From Sphingomonas sp. BT-65 (GTDB lineage Bacteria; Pseudomonadota; Alphaproteobacteria; Sphingomonadales; Sphingomonadaceae), in the NCBI RefSeq assembly GCF_026107375.2, contig NZ_JAPCIA010000001.1, positions 1,240,001 to 1,304,000 on the forward strand: a stretch of DNA of 64,000 nt. Direction: 5' to 3'. This document shows, in pieces, positions 8,633-20,260 of this stretch. Numbering within the stretch: the stretch's first letter is position 1; the number at the start of each line of letters is the position of its first letter. The notes under the pieces were generated by a model. The model worked only from the letters and a program-made list of their open reading frames with translations. It was not told where the DNA came from and searched no databases. The translations under genes were made by a program, and so were the position numbers.

Positions 8633-8719
8633 CTAGACCGTCGCTTCCTCCGCGAACAACCCCTTCAGATCCCTCTTCATGATCTTGTCATTGGCATTGC
8701 GCGGCAGCGTATCCCTGAC
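8633..8719 (-). pseudogene. 3' remnant of a second acyl-CoA synthetase gene
   Basis: The last 28 codons plus stop of an AMP-forming acyl-CoA synthetase are readable here ([20 protein letters not shown]), closely matching the tail of the intact synthetase at 9661 ([20 protein letters not shown]). The match covers the Lys-bearing A10 motif and stops abruptly at the upstream edge, where the reading turns into unrelated sequence before the SDR at 8739. It looks like the leftover of a duplicated synthetase or a recombination scar. Confidence 0.85.
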
Positions 8720-8738
8720 GTTGCAGATGGATCAAACT

Positions 8739-9605
8739 CTAACCTTCACGCCCGCCGATCGGACGTATCTCGGCATCCGGGAAGGCCGTTGCCTCGCCCA
8801 CCGCGCGCCACGCCGCGACATCGGTGTCGACCACCGCACGCTTCGCTTCCCACCCCGCCAGCGCATCGGCACCCAGCATCAGCCGGAGCGGCGGATCGTC
8901 GCTCTCGACTACGGCGATCATCGCCGCCGCCGCCCGCGCCGGGTCACCCGGCTGCTCGCCGTCGCCACCGTAGAGATAGGCTTCGATCGGATCGATCACG
9001 CCGCGATAGGCGTCGAGCCTCTCCACGGGCCGCATGTTCGCATCGCCGGCGAATTCGGTGCGGAAAGCGCCAGGCTCGACGATGGTCACATGAATGCCGA
9101 GCGGCCTCACCTCGTCGCGCAGCGCTTCGCTCCAGCCCTCGAGCGCGAACTTCGACGCGCAATAGACGGAAAAACCACCCATCGAGATCAGCCCGCCGAT
9201 GCTGGTGAGGTTGAGGATATGGCCGCTTCGCTGGCCGCGCATCGCCGGCAGCAACGCCCGCGTCAGCTCGACCGGGCCGAAGAAATTGACCTCCATCTGG
9301 TCGCGCAGCTGGTCGGGCGCGAATTCCTCCGCGGCGCCGAGCGATCCGCGCCCGGCGATGTTGGCGAGCACGTCGACGCGGCCGAAGCGATCCAGCGCCG
9401 CGGCGATCGCGGCGCGCCTCGAGGTCTCGTCGGTGACGTCGAGCGTGACGGGAAGCGCCCGCTCGCCATGCCCCTCGGCAAGCGCACGCAGCGCATCGCC
9501 GCGCCGCGCGGCAAGCACGGCACTATCGCCACGTGCCAGCGCCGCCTCGGCCAGCGCCCGCCCGAAGCCGCTCGACGCTCCCGTGATGAACCAGGTCCTG
9601 GCCAT
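8739..9605 (-). CDS. Short-chain dehydrogenase/reductase
   Basis: A 288-residue classical-type SDR: ITGASSGFGRA cofactor loop at residues 7-17, NIAG structural motif (in place of NNAG), catalytic Ser in NLTSIGG and Tyr/Lys in YCASKFALEG. The pattern VEPGAFRTEFAG after the active site is common in oxidoreductases annotated SDR family of unassigned substrate. It is cytoplasmic and NAD(P)-dependent. It sits downstream of the acyl-CoA synthetase on the same strand, 55 nt away, and is bracketed on its other side by a leftover of a synthetase tail, so the gene may have moved together with a duplication. Confidence 0.87.
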   Translation of the reverse strand: MARTWFITGASSGFGRALAEAALARGDSAVLAARRGDALRALAEGHGERALPVTLDVTDETSRRAAIAAALDRFGRVDVLANIAGRGSLGAAEEFAPDQLRDQMEVNFFGPVELTRALLPAMRGQRSGHILNLTSIGGLISMGGFSVYCASKFALEGWSEALRDEVRPLGIHVTIVEPGAFRTEFAGDANMRPVERLDAYRGVIDPIEAYLYGGDGEQPGDPARAAAAMIAVVESDDPPLRLMLGADALAGWEAKRAVVDTDVAAWRAVGEATAFPDAEIRPIGGREG

Positions 9606-9660
9606 GTCCTCCTTCCGTTCGTCGCGGACGAATGCCCCGCGAGCGATTCGGGCGAGAAGA

Positions 9661-11415
9661 TTATGCCGCTTCCTGATCCGCGAACAGCGCCTTCAAGTCC
9701 TTCTTCATGATCTTGCCATTGGCGTTGCGCGGCAGCGTGTCCTTCACGAAGCGCACCGCCACCGGCACCTTGAAGCCCGCCAGCCGTTCGCGCACCCAGG
9801 CCTGAAGCTCGGCCTCGCTGGCATGCGTGCCGGGGGCGAGGTGGACCACCGCCACCGGCTCCTCGCCCAGCGTCTTGTGGGGGATGCCGATCAGCGCCGC
9901 GTCGGTCACCGCGGGGTGCGCGTAGAGCACGTCCTCGACCTCGGACGAATAGATATTCTCGCCGCCGCGGATGACGATGTCCTTGGCGCGGTCGACGATG
10001 AACAGGAACCCTTCCTCATCGATCCTGGCGAGGTCGCCGGTCCGCACCCAGCCGTCGATGAAGGTCTCGGCACTCGCCCCGGGCTGGTTCCAATAGCCCT
10101 TCACGATCATCGGGCCCCTCGCCCACAGCTCGCCGACCTCGCCGGCCGGCAACTCGCGCGCGCCCTCCGGGTCGACGATCTTGAGCTCCGCCACCGGCAC
10201 GGGCGGGCCGGCGCTGGTCGGGCGGTTGAGATAATCCTCCCCCCCATGCTGGGTGACCGTCGCCATCGTCTCGGTCATCCCCCAGCCATTGCCGGGCAGC
10301 GCGCCGAATTCGGTATAGATGCGCTTGACCAGCTCGGGCGCCGACGGCGCGCCGCCATAGGCGATCGATTCGAGGCTGGAGAGGTCATATTTGTGGCGGT
10401 CGGGATGCTCGAGCAGCTGCCACGCGATGGTCGGCACGCCGCCGGTCAGGTTGACCTTCTCGCGCTCGATGATCGCCATCGCCTCGGCCGGATCCCATTT
10501 GCGCATGAAGACGAGCGTGTGCCCGGCGGCCATCGCACCCATCAGGCTGGCGGAGCAGGCGGTGACATGGAACAGCGGGATCACCAGCAGGCCGACGCGC
10601 GGCTGCGGCGCCGGCGGCATCTCGCCCCGCCGCAGATAGGCGCGCGCGGCGCAATAGGCGCTCGACATGATGTTGGTGGCGAGGTTGCGGTGCGTGCCGA
10701 GCGCGCCCTTGGGATTGCCGGTGGTGCCGCTGGTGTAGAAGATCGTCGCGTCGTCCTCGGGCGCCAGCTCGGGATCGGCGGGGAGCGGCAGGTCGGGCAG
10801 CGCCGCCCAGTCCGCGGGTGCGCCGATCAGCGACTCCAGCTGCAGCGTAGCCGCGGGTAGCTCACCCCGCGCGCGGCTGACGACGATGCGGCGCAAGCCG
10901 GGAAGCGCGGCGAGGTGCGGCGCGATCCGCTCGTAGCGCTGGCCATCGGTGAACAGCACGCTGCTGCCTGAATCGGCGAGGCCATATTCGAGCTCGCCGC
11001 CCGTCCACCACGCATTGAGCGGCACCAGGATCGCACCGATGCTGACCGCGGCGAAGAAGATCACCGGCCATTCGGGCAGGTTGCGCATCGCCAGCGCAAC
11101 ACGATCGCCCTTCTTCACCCCCATCTCGCGCAGCTTCGTCGCGAGATGCGCGACGGCGCGGAAATTCGCCTCGAAGCTGACGCGCTCGTCCTCATGGATC
11201 GTGAACAGCCGCTCGCCATGCGTGCGCGACAGCTGGATCAGCGCGGCGAGATTGGGCGGCGCGTTCTTCCACACCCGGGTCGGCACGCCGCGAATCGCGA
11301 CCTCCTCCATCTCGAGCGGCTGACCCGGCGCGGTCATCAGCGCCTGTGCCTGCCCTAGCGTCATCTTCGGCCATGACGGGTCGAGCGGGATGATCGGTTC
11401 GGCGGCCACGTGCAT
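9661..11415 (-). CDS. AMP-forming acyl-CoA synthetase
   Basis: A 584-residue class I adenylate-forming enzyme. Key motifs are [17 protein letters not shown] (P-loop, A3), GWGMTET (A5), [15 protein letters not shown] (A7), [15 protein letters not shown] (A8) and [11 protein letters not shown] (A10 lysine). It should activate a carboxylic acid to an acyl-CoA via an acyl-AMP; chain length cannot be read. The start at MHVAAEP has GGAG close upstream; an ATG 11 codons earlier (MPNRTF) is a real alternative. It faces away from the FadJ-like operon, and with it forms a CoA-thioester catabolic neighbourhood. Confidence 0.9.
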   Translation of the reverse strand: MHVAAEPIIPLDPSWPKMTLGQAQALMTAPGQPLEMEEVAIRGVPTRVWKNAPPNLAALIQLSRTHGERLFTIHEDERVSFEANFRAVAHLATKLREMGVKKGDRVALAMRNLPEWPVIFFAAVSIGAILVPLNAWWTGGELEYGLADSGSSVLFTDGQRYERIAPHLAALPGLRRIVVSRARGELPAATLQLESLIGAPADWAALPDLPLPADPELAPEDDATIFYTSGTTGNPKGALGTHRNLATNIMSSAYCAARAYLRRGEMPPAPQPRVGLLVIPLFHVTACSASLMGAMAAGHTLVFMRKWDPAEAMAIIEREKVNLTGGVPTIAWQLLEHPDRHKYDLSSLESIAYGGAPSAPELVKRIYTEFGALPGNGWGMTETMATVTQHGGEDYLNRPTSAGPPVPVAELKIVDPEGARELPAGEVGELWARGPMIVKGYWNQPGASAETFIDGWVRTGDLARIDEEGFLFIVDRAKDIVIRGGENIYSSEVEDVLYAHPAVTDAALIGIPHKTLGEEPVAVVHLAPGTHASEAELQAWVRERLAGFKVPVAVRFVKDTLPRNANGKIMKKDLKALFADQEAA

Positions 11416-11610
11416 CTCTCCAGCTTTGTAGAATGTGCGGTTTGGCATTTCCGCCGCGCCGCCTTCAGGTTATTCTTGATTCATACGTTGCCAAACGCAA
11501 TAGGGAAGCGACAGGCGGAGCGAGCCGCCGGGAACGAGGATTCGAATTAGGGGTATGGACGCCGCGCACTTCGCACCGCCTGCCGGTACCGGCTTCGACG
11601 CCCTCCACCC

Positions 11611-11696
11611 ATCATTCCCGCGCAGGCGGGAGGGCTGACGTTTTCGGCAGTAGCCGCGGCGCCAGCGACCATGGATCCCGCTCCGCGGGAATGACG
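11611..11696. repeat. REP-like inverted pair, family A relative
   Basis: Two small hairpins, TCATTCCCGCGCAGGCGGGA and the ATCCCGCTCCGCGGGAATGA unit, face each other about 40 bp apart in the 300-bp gap between the synthetase and the FadJ-like gene. The design is that of family A (outer TCAT/ATGA, GC-rich stem, GGAT shoulder) with diverged stems. Outside this element I see no gene or clear promoter in the gap. Confidence 0.6.
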
Positions 11697-11714
11697 ACAA
11701 AAGAAGGAAGAGCA

Positions 11715-13737
<2,023 letters not shown>

Positions 13738-13745
<8 letters not shown>

Positions 13746-15090
13746 CCTCGCCGCCCCGGCACCGCGTACAACCGACGCATGGGCCGGGGCGACCGCGCTG
13801 GACATCGCCGCAGCCATCGCGCGCGGCGAGACCAGTGCGCGCGAGCAATGCGAGCTGGCGATCGCGCGGATCGCGGCGGGCGACGGGGCGATCAATGCGG
13901 TGGTCGTGCGCGACTTCGATCGTGCGCTGGAGGCTGCCGACCGGGCCGACGGAGCGGTCGCGCGCGGCGAGCGGCTGCCGTTCCTCGGCGTGCCGATGAC
14001 GGTCAAGGAAGCATTCGACGTCGCCGGGCTGCCGACCAGCTGGGGCCTCGCGCACGCCAGCGGCAACATCGCGACGAGTGACGCGGTGGTGGTGCAGCGG
14101 ATCAAGGCGGCGGGCGCGGTGATCCTGGGCAAGACCAACGTCGCGCCCGGCCTTGCCGACTGGCAGTCCGACAATCCCGTCTATGGCCGCACCAACAATC
14201 CCGTCGATCCCGGCCGCACCGCGGGCGGGTCCTCGGGCGGATCGGCGGCGGCGTTGGCGGCCGGCTTCGTGCCGATCGAGATCGGCTCCGACATCGGCGG
14301 ATCGATCCGCGTTCCCGCCGCCTTTTGCGGGGTGTGGGGGCACAAGCCGAGCTATGAGCTGGTCGACAGCTACGGCCACCGTTTCCCCGGCACCGACGGC
14401 GCGCCGTCGCCGCTGGGCGTGGTCGGGCCGATGGCGCGCGATGCCGCAGACCTTGCCGCGATCCTCGACGTGCTGGCGGATGCGCCGCCGCCGCGCCCGG
14501 TAGATATCTTGCGCAGCAAGCGCCTGCTGCTGCTCGACCGTCATCCCGCCGCACCGACCGATGCGGCGATCCGGGGGGCGGTGGACCGGCTCGAAGCCAC
14601 TGCGCGCCGCGCGGACATCGATATCGCCCGGTCGAGCGACCTGCTTCCCGATCTCGCTGCGCAGCATCGCGCCTATTGCAAGATGCTGGCGATCACCTTC
14701 GCGCGCGGCGCCCCCGGCCCCGGCGGCCAGACCGCCAGCCTCGCCGGCTGGTTCGACCTGCTCGACGCGCAGGCCCGCAACCGCCGCGCCTGGGGCCGGC
14801 TGTTCGATGAATTCGACGCGGTGGTCACCCCCGCCAACGTCGTCACCGCCTTCCCCCACCGCGACGATCCCTACAACGAGCGGCGCCTGACCGTGGACGG
14901 GCAGGACACGTCCTACGACGCGCAGCTCGTCTGGGCCGGGCTGGCCACCTATCCCGGCCTCCCCGCCACCGCCTTCCCCGCCGGAACCGATGCCGATGGC
15001 ATGCCCGTCGGCCTGCAGGTGATCACCGGTTACCGCGACGACCATCGCGCCATCGCGATCGCCGATCTTCTCCACGGAGTGCTGCCATGA
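13738..15090 (+). CDS. Amidase (amidase signature family)
   Basis: A 450-residue amidase-signature hydrolase. The Ser-cisSer-Lys triad is visible: Lys90 in MTVKEAF, Ser165 in [11 protein letters not shown], and nucleophile Ser189 in [12 protein letters not shown]. It hydrolyses a carboxamide to acid and ammonia in the cytoplasm; substrate cannot be told from sequence. It is translationally coupled to the gene before (8-nt overlap) and the gene after (ATGA), so an amide-bearing substrate or conjugate may feed this acyl-CoA pathway. GatA is excluded as no gatB or gatC is present. Confidence 0.9.
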
Positions 15091-16268
15091 GTGACCTCGA
15101 CACCTTCCGCGCCGAGACGCGCGCCTGGCTGGAGGCGAACTGCCCCGCATCGATGCGCGAGCCGGTGCGCAGCGAGAAGGACACTGTGTGGGGCGGGCGC
15201 GACCAATCGGCACTCACTCCCGATCAAAAGACATGGATGGACCGGATGGCCGCACGCGGCTGGACCGTGCCCGACTGGCCCAAAGCCTATGGCGGCGGCG
15301 GCCTATCCCCGGCGGAGAGCAAGATCCTGCGCGAGGAAATGCGCGCGCTCGGCTGCCGCAACCCGCTCAGCTCGTTCGGCATCTCGATGCTCGGCCCGGC
15401 GCTGCTGAAGTACGGCAACGAGGAACAGAAGCTCGAGCACCTCCCCAGGATCGCGCGCGGCGAGATCCGCTGGTGCCAGGGCTATTCGGAACCCAATGCC
15501 GGCAGCGACCTCGCCGCGCTCGCCACGTCCGCGGAAGACATGGGCGATCACTTCCTGGTCAACGGCCAGAAGGTGTGGACCAGCTATGCCGACAAGGCCG
15601 ACTGGATCTTCTGCCTGGTCCGCACCGACAAGAGCGTGAAGCAGGCCGGGATCAGCTTCCTGCTGTTCGACATGGCCTCGCCCGGCGTGTCGACCAAGCC
15701 GATCCTCCTGATCAGCGGCTATTCGCCCTTCTGCGAGACCTTCTTCGACGATGTGAAGGTGCCCAAGGCCAACCTGGTCGGCGAGCTCAACAAGGGCTGG
15801 GACGTCGCCAAATATCTGCTCGGGCATGAGCGCGAGATGATCTCGGGCATGGGGCTTGGCCTGTCGAGCGGCGGGACGCTGATCGGCAACACCGTCGCGC
15901 AGATGGGCCTCGATGCCGATGGCCGCCTCGCCGACCCGCTGCTGCGCGGCCAGATCGCGCTGCACGAGGTGCGCGCCCGCGCTTTCGCGGCGATGTCGGA
16001 ACGCTTCCTCGACGAGCTCAAGGCCGGCCGCGCGCATCCCGCGCAGCCGAGCATGATGAAATATTACGGGACCGAGCTGAACAAGGCGCGGCATGAGCTG
16101 GAGATGGCCGCCGGCGGATCGGACTCGCTCGAATGGGAGAGCGAGGCCTCGAACAACGGCGCCGCGCCGCGCGCCTGGCTGCGTACCAAGGCGAATTCGA
16201 TCGAGGGCGGGACGAGCGAGGTCCAGCTCAACATTATCGCCAAGCGGATTTTGGAATTGCCGTCGTGA
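15087..16268 (+). CDS. Acyl-CoA dehydrogenase, larger subunit type
   Basis: A 393-residue FAD-dependent acyl-CoA dehydrogenase. It carries [15 protein letters not shown] (FAD/substrate region, about residues 131-145), [15 protein letters not shown] and a C-terminal [17 protein letters not shown]. In medium-chain enzymes the catalytic Glu sits in a YEGTSQ motif; here that exact position is Gly with Glu one residue earlier, as in many FadE-type heteromeric enzymes. It overlaps the amidase by ATGA and is followed, 89 nt on, by a shorter dehydrogenase, suggesting an alpha/beta pair. Its closest relative in this window is the gene at 38834, which also has a short partner. Confidence 0.9.
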   Translation: MSDLDTFRAETRAWLEANCPASMREPVRSEKDTVWGGRDQSALTPDQKTWMDRMAARGWTVPDWPKAYGGGGLSPAESKILREEMRALGCRNPLSSFGISMLGPALLKYGNEEQKLEHLPRIARGEIRWCQGYSEPNAGSDLAALATSAEDMGDHFLVNGQKVWTSYADKADWIFCLVRTDKSVKQAGISFLLFDMASPGVSTKPILLISGYSPFCETFFDDVKVPKANLVGELNKGWDVAKYLLGHEREMISGMGLGLSSGGTLIGNTVAQMGLDADGRLADPLLRGQIALHEVRARAFAAMSERFLDELKAGRAHPAQPSMMKYYGTELNKARHELEMAAGGSDSLEWESEASNNGAAPRAWLRTKANSIEGGTSEVQLNIIAKRILELPS

Positions 16269-16270
16269 AG

Positions 16271-16348
16271 ATCGTCGCCCCGGCGCAGGCCGGGGCCGCC
16301 ACGTCGCACTCCACCACCTAGCGGCCCCGGCTTTCGCCGGGGCGACGG
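16271..16348. repeat. REP-like inverted pair between two dehydrogenase genes
   Basis: CGTCGCCCCGGCGCAGGCC and the mirrored GGCTTTCGCCGGGGCGACGG face each other about 30 bp apart within the operon. It resembles family A but with CGTCGCC shoulders. It separates the stop of the first dehydrogenase from the start of the second and could fold in the mRNA. Confidence 0.6.
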
Positions 16349-16357
16349 AGCAAGAAA

Positions 16358-17485
16358 ATGCCCCTCTACCTCAACGACGAACAGACCATGCTCCGCGATG
16401 CTGCGCAGCAATTCGTGGGCGAGGCCGCGCCGGTTTCGCACATGCGTGCGCTGCGTGATGCCGACGACGCCACCGGCTTTTCGCGCGATCTGTGGAAGCA
16501 GTTTGCCGAGATGGGCTTCACCGGCATTCTGATCCCGGAGAGCGACGGCGGCCTCGGCCTCGGCCATGTCGAGGCGGGCGTGGTGCTCGAGGAAATCGGC
16601 CGCAACCTCTCGCCCTCCCCGTTCCTGGCCACGGCGGTCGCGGCGGTCGAAGCGCTCAAAGGGAGCGCGCAGCGCGAGCGCTGGTTCCCCGGCATCCTCG
16701 CGGGCGAGACCGTCGCCGCACTGGCGATCGACGAGAAGGCGAAGCACGGCAATGCCATCGGCATGAAGGCCGAGCGTTCGGGCAACGGCTTCCGCCTCTC
16801 GGGCGCCAAGCAGTTCGTCACCCACGGTCATGTCGCCGACCTGCTGATCGTCGCCGCGCGCACCGCCGGGGCGCCCGAGGACGACGCGGGCGTCACCTTG
16901 TTCGCGGTGCCGAAGGATACCGCGGGGCTTACCGCGGACCCCCAACGCCTCGCCGACTCCAGCCTCGCGTCGCGCGTCACCTTCGAGAACGTCGAGGTCG
17001 ATGCCGACGCGGTGATCGGCGAGGTCGATGGCGGCCGCGCCGTTCTCGACGCCCTCCTCGCCGCCGGACGCACCGGCGCCGCGGCGGAATCGCTCGGCGT
17101 CGGCGGCGGGGCGATGGACATGACCGTCCAATATCTCAAGGAACGCAAGCAGTTCGGCGTCCTCATCGGCAGCTTCCAGGCGCTGCAGCATCGTGCGGCG
17201 CATCTCTATGCGGAGCTGGAGGTCGCGCGCGCGGCGGTGCTCAAGGCGCAGCAATTGCTGGATGCGGGCGACGCCAGGGCGGCCGAAGCCGTGTCGGTCG
17301 CCAAGGCGATGGCGGGGCTTGCCTCGACGCTCGCGGTGCAGGAAGGGGTGCAGATGCATGGCGGCATCGGCATGACCGACGAATTCGACATCGGCTTCTA
17401 CATGAAGCGCGGCCGCGTGCTGGCGGAGATGTTCGGCGACGCCAATTTCCATGCCGACCAGCTGGCGAGGGCAAGCGGCTACTGA
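16358..17485 (+). CDS. Acyl-CoA dehydrogenase, shorter subunit type
   Basis: A 375-residue acyl-CoA dehydrogenase family protein. It has an N-terminal helical domain, the middle beta domain (GFRLSGAKQFVTHGHVADLL) and a C-terminal helical domain with QYLKERKQFGVLIGSFQALQHR and QMHGGIGMTDEFDIGFYMKR. The N-terminal half lacks the usual TEP.AGSD loop (it reads AIDEKAKHG), as seen in partner subunits of heteromeric dehydrogenases. With the 393-residue protein upstream it probably forms a mixed enzyme. The start ATG is preceded by GGAGCAAG. Its stop overlaps the TesB start by one base (TGATG). Confidence 0.87.
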   Translation: MPLYLNDEQTMLRDAAQQFVGEAAPVSHMRALRDADDATGFSRDLWKQFAEMGFTGILIPESDGGLGLGHVEAGVVLEEIGRNLSPSPFLATAVAAVEALKGSAQRERWFPGILAGETVAALAIDEKAKHGNAIGMKAERSGNGFRLSGAKQFVTHGHVADLLIVAARTAGAPEDDAGVTLFAVPKDTAGLTADPQRLADSSLASRVTFENVEVDADAVIGEVDGGRAVLDALLAAGRTGAAAESLGVGGGAMDMTVQYLKERKQFGVLIGSFQALQHRAAHLYAELEVARAAVLKAQQLLDAGDARAAEAVSVAKAMAGLASTLAVQEGVQMHGGIGMTDEFDIGFYMKRGRVLAEMFGDANFHADQLARASGY

Positions 17486-18378
17486 TGGCGGACGACGCGG
17501 AACCCAAACCCCGCCGCACCGATGCGGAGATCGTCGCCGAGCTGCTGACGCTGCTCGACGTCGAGGAGCTCGATGCCGATCTCTATCGCGGCCACCGCCA
17601 GCCGGGCGGGCGCGGGCGCGTGTTCGGCGGGCAGGTGATCGCGCAGGGGCTGCAGGCGGCGCAACGCTCGGTCGAGGGCAAGGCCGCGCACTCGCTCCAC
17701 GCCTATTTCATGCGGCCGGGGAACGAGGATCATCCGATCACCTATCGCGTGGTGCGCGACTTCGACGGCGGCAGCTTCGCCAACCGCCGCGTGATCGCGA
17801 TGCAGCGCGGCGTGCCGATCCTCAACATGACCGCCTCGTTCCAGCGCGAGGAGGGCGGGCTCCACCACCAGGACGCGATGCCCGACGTGCCGCCGCCCGA
17901 GGACCTGCGCTCCGAGCAGGAGCTGCGCCGCGAGAAGATCGGCGAGATCCCCGAAGGCATGCGCCCCTTCTTCCTGCGCCGCCGTCCGATCGAGATCCGG
18001 CCGGTCACGCCGCGCGACTGGATCAATCCGGAAAAGATGCCGCCGGTCTGGCACAGCTGGTTCCGCGCGATCGCCCCCTTGCCTGATGACCCGGCAATGC
18101 ACCGCGCGGTGCTGTCCTACGCCTCGGACATGTCGCTGCTCGGCACGGCGCTGCTGCCGCACGGCCTCACCTGGCTGACCCCCAACTTCCAGACCGCGAG
18201 CCTCGACCATGCGGTGTGGCTGCACGAGCCGTTCCGCGCCGACGACTGGCTGCTCTACGCCACCGACAGTCCCTGGGCCGGCCATGCGCGCGGGTTCAAC
18301 CGCGGCAAGATCTTCACCCGCGACGGACGGCTCGTCGCGAGCACCGCACAGGAAGGGTTGATGCGGCTGCGAAGCTGA
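17485..18378 (+). CDS. tesB: Acyl-CoA thioesterase II (TesB)
   Basis: A 297-residue double-hotdog thioesterase. The N-terminal hotdog has GRGRVFGGQVIAQGLQAA and LHAYFMRPGN; the C-terminal one holds the catalytic triad: Asp215 (ASDMSLL), Ser239 (SLDHAVW) and Gln289 (STAQEGL), at the same 24 and 50 residue spacing as Asp204, Thr228 and Gln278 of E. coli TesB. It hydrolyses acyl-CoA to free acid and CoA. It ends the FadJ-like/amidase/dehydrogenase operon and may release dead-end CoA esters. Confidence 0.93.
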   Translation: MADDAEPKPRRTDAEIVAELLTLLDVEELDADLYRGHRQPGGRGRVFGGQVIAQGLQAAQRSVEGKAAHSLHAYFMRPGNEDHPITYRVVRDFDGGSFANRRVIAMQRGVPILNMTASFQREEGGLHHQDAMPDVPPPEDLRSEQELRREKIGEIPEGMRPFFLRRRPIEIRPVTPRDWINPEKMPPVWHSWFRAIAPLPDDPAMHRAVLSYASDMSLLGTALLPHGLTWLTPNFQTASLDHAVWLHEPFRADDWLLYATDSPWAGHARGFNRGKIFTRDGRLVASTAQEGLMRLRS

Positions 18379-18476
18379 GGTCCCCGCCGGAACCAACCCG
18401 TTTCGATCGGGGTTTTACCTACCGGCAGGACTGCGCCCCGCAGCCCGCTGAGGAGGGTCGCCGCCCGGCCGGTCCG

Positions 18477-18713
18477 ATGCCGCTCTATTACTTCCATCGC
18501 CGCGACACGCCGCCCTGCCCCGCCGACCAGCGGCGCGAGCTGCACGACATCGGCGAGGCGCTGGCGGCGGCCAACCAGATGGCGCGAACGATCCTCGCGC
18601 AGACCACCGATCCTGCGCACCTCTCGCGTGCCGCGCTCGACATCGAGGACGAGCGCCGCGCCCTCGTCGCGCGCGTCATGTTCGCCGACGTGATGCGCCA
18701 GACGGGCTGCTGA
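18477..18713 (+). CDS. DUF6894-like small protein
   Basis: A 78-residue protein beginning MPLYYFHRRD, the opening of the DUF6894 family common in sphingomonads and rhizobia. Family members carry YYFH, a central DLxxA helix and a C-terminal VMFADV strand, all recognisable here. No function is known. It is soluble with no signal. It follows tesB by 98 nt, with GGAGGGTCGCC somewhat far upstream of the ATG, and is convergent with the secreted protein gene. Confidence 0.7.
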   Translation: MPLYYFHRRDTPPCPADQRRELHDIGEALAAANQMARTILAQTTDPAHLSRAALDIEDERRALVARVMFADVMRQTGC

Positions 18714-18724
18714 CCGCGCCGCCG

Positions 18725-19453
18725 CTATTGCTTCGAGCGCACCGTATAGGCCGCGGGAAGGAACAGGAACACTTCGGTCGCGCCCGCGCGCGCCCATTCC
18801 ACCGGCCGGTCGAGCCCGATCACGTCCACGCCATAGCCCGGCCCGAACTTCGCCGCCTGCGCCGCGGCATCGGCGGCAATCAGGTCGATGATCGCGCCGC
18901 GATACTGATCCGGATTGACCACGCTCAGCGTCGGCTCGCCGGTCGCCGCCATCGACGTGCGCCCGGCCTTTGTCACCGCCGTGACGAAGCGGGTGATCTG
19001 GGCCTTCGCTGCACCGATATCCATGCCGGGCGTCAGCCGCACCTTGACCAGGAAGAGCGCGCGCGAGGTATCGGGCCGGCCGTCGCCGACATAGGTGAGG
19101 TTCTTGTAGTTGGTCAGCGTCAGCGGCTCGACCACATAGTCGCCGGTGGCGAGCTCGACTCCCGCCTTGCCCGCGCTGCCGATTGCATTGCGCAGCGTCG
19201 CCTCGAGCTCCTCCTTGCGCTTCGCCGCTTCGCGCGTGTCGCCCGCGATCCACACTTGCTGCACGACGTAATCGGCAGTGCGCTTGAGGTGAATGATCGG
19301 GCGTTGCGCGGGGATCACGCCGCTAAAGTCGACGACCCCGCCATAGTTGCCGGGCGCGCGGCGGGCAGCGGTGACGATCATCTCCTGTGCCAGCGCAGGC
19401 GCGGCGCTCGCAGCCAGGGTGAGGACGAGCAGGACTTTGGATGCGGTCCGCAT
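18725..19453 (-). CDS. Secreted protein of unknown function, paralogue 1
   Basis: A 242-residue protein with a signal peptide (about residues 1-22, ALA-QE). The mature protein starts EMIVTAARR, which looks like the opening of the TonB-receptor plug region, but no barrel follows. The rest is a mixed alpha/beta domain with NPDQYRGAIIDLIAADAAA and GYGVDVIGLDRPVEW. It is about one third identical by eye to the gene upstream (19473). A distant resemblance to SIMPL/DUF541 periplasmic proteins is possible but weak. The two genes are 19 nt apart and should form one transcript. Confidence 0.6.
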   Translation of the reverse strand: MRTASKVLLVLTLAASAAPALAQEMIVTAARRAPGNYGGVVDFSGVIPAQRPIIHLKRTADYVVQQVWIAGDTREAAKRKEELEATLRNAIGSAGKAGVELATGDYVVEPLTLTNYKNLTYVGDGRPDTSRALFLVKVRLTPGMDIGAAKAQITRFVTAVTKAGRTSMAATGEPTLSVVNPDQYRGAIIDLIAADAAAQAAKFGPGYGVDVIGLDRPVEWARAGATEVFLFLPAAYTVRSKQ

Positions 19454-19472
19454 GACTGTTCTCCCCTCGCGC

Positions 19473-20210
19473 TCAGTTCTTCGGCCGCATGGTGCTGTTC
19501 GAGGGCAGGAACAACTGCACCTCGGTCAAGCTCGCGCGCTTCCATTGCACCGGCTTGTCGAGCCCGGTGACCTCGACCCCATAGCCGGTGCCAAAGCGCC
19601 CGCTGGTAGCGGCGGTGTCCTTGGCCACCAGATCGATGATCGCCCCGCGATACTGCTCGGGGTCGACGACCGACAGGGTCAGCTCGCTATACGCCTTCAT
19701 TTGGGCGCGGCCGGCGGCGGGGACCGCCTTGACGAACTTGTCGATGCGGGCGAGCGCGGCCTTGGCGTCGATGCCGGGCGCGAGCGGCACCTTGACGAGG
19801 AACTTCACCGCCTCGCCGCTGATCTCGTCCTCGTCGATCTCCTCGATCGCGAGGTCCTTGTAGTTGCCGGCGTTCAGCGGCTCGACGACGATCTCGCCGC
19901 TCGCGAGCTGCACGCCGGATCCGGCGGACAGGTCGATCGCCTTGCGGGTCATCGCCTGAACCTCTTTGCGCGCTTCCTCCTCCTCGACCGTGTCGCTTAC
20001 CACGACCACCTGCTGGACGGCGAAGTCGGCGGTGCGGCGCAGCATCTGGACCGCGGCGGGGGTGAGCACGGGTTTCTCGACGGGGCGATCCTCGTCATCG
20101 TCGCGAACGAGCTTGCGCACTGCGGTGACGATGATCTCGTCCTGCGCGACCGCGGGCATCGCGCCAGCCAGAATGCCGGCAGCCGTCAAGCCGATGATGA
20201 GCCTGCGCAT
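19473..20210 (-). CDS. Secreted protein of unknown function, paralogue 2
   Basis: A 245-residue protein with a signal peptide (about residues 1-22, AVA-QD). The mature N terminus reads DEIIVTAVRK, again like a TonB-receptor plug start. Shared blocks with its downstream paralogue are RRTADFAVQQV, DPEQYRGAIIDLVAKDTAA and TGYGVEVTGLDKPVQWKRASLTEVQLFLPS. An acidic insertion (EEIDEDEIS) is specific to this copy. A strong GGGGGAGGGG lies before the ATG. A longer reading starts inside the upstream spacer and lacks a signal peptide. Function unknown; periplasmic or surface location is likely. Confidence 0.62.
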   Translation of the reverse strand: MRRLIIGLTAAGILAGAMPAVAQDEIIVTAVRKLVRDDDEDRPVEKPVLTPAAVQMLRRTADFAVQQVVVVSDTVEEEEARKEVQAMTRKAIDLSAGSGVQLASGEIVVEPLNAGNYKDLAIEEIDEDEISGEAVKFLVKVPLAPGIDAKAALARIDKFVKAVPAAGRAQMKAYSELTLSVVDPEQYRGAIIDLVAKDTAATSGRFGTGYGVEVTGLDKPVQWKRASLTEVQLFLPSNSTMRPKN

Positions 20211-20260
20211 CACCCCTCCCCCTGTTTCGGCGGGCAGGGTGCTGGGAAATGAAGGGCCTG

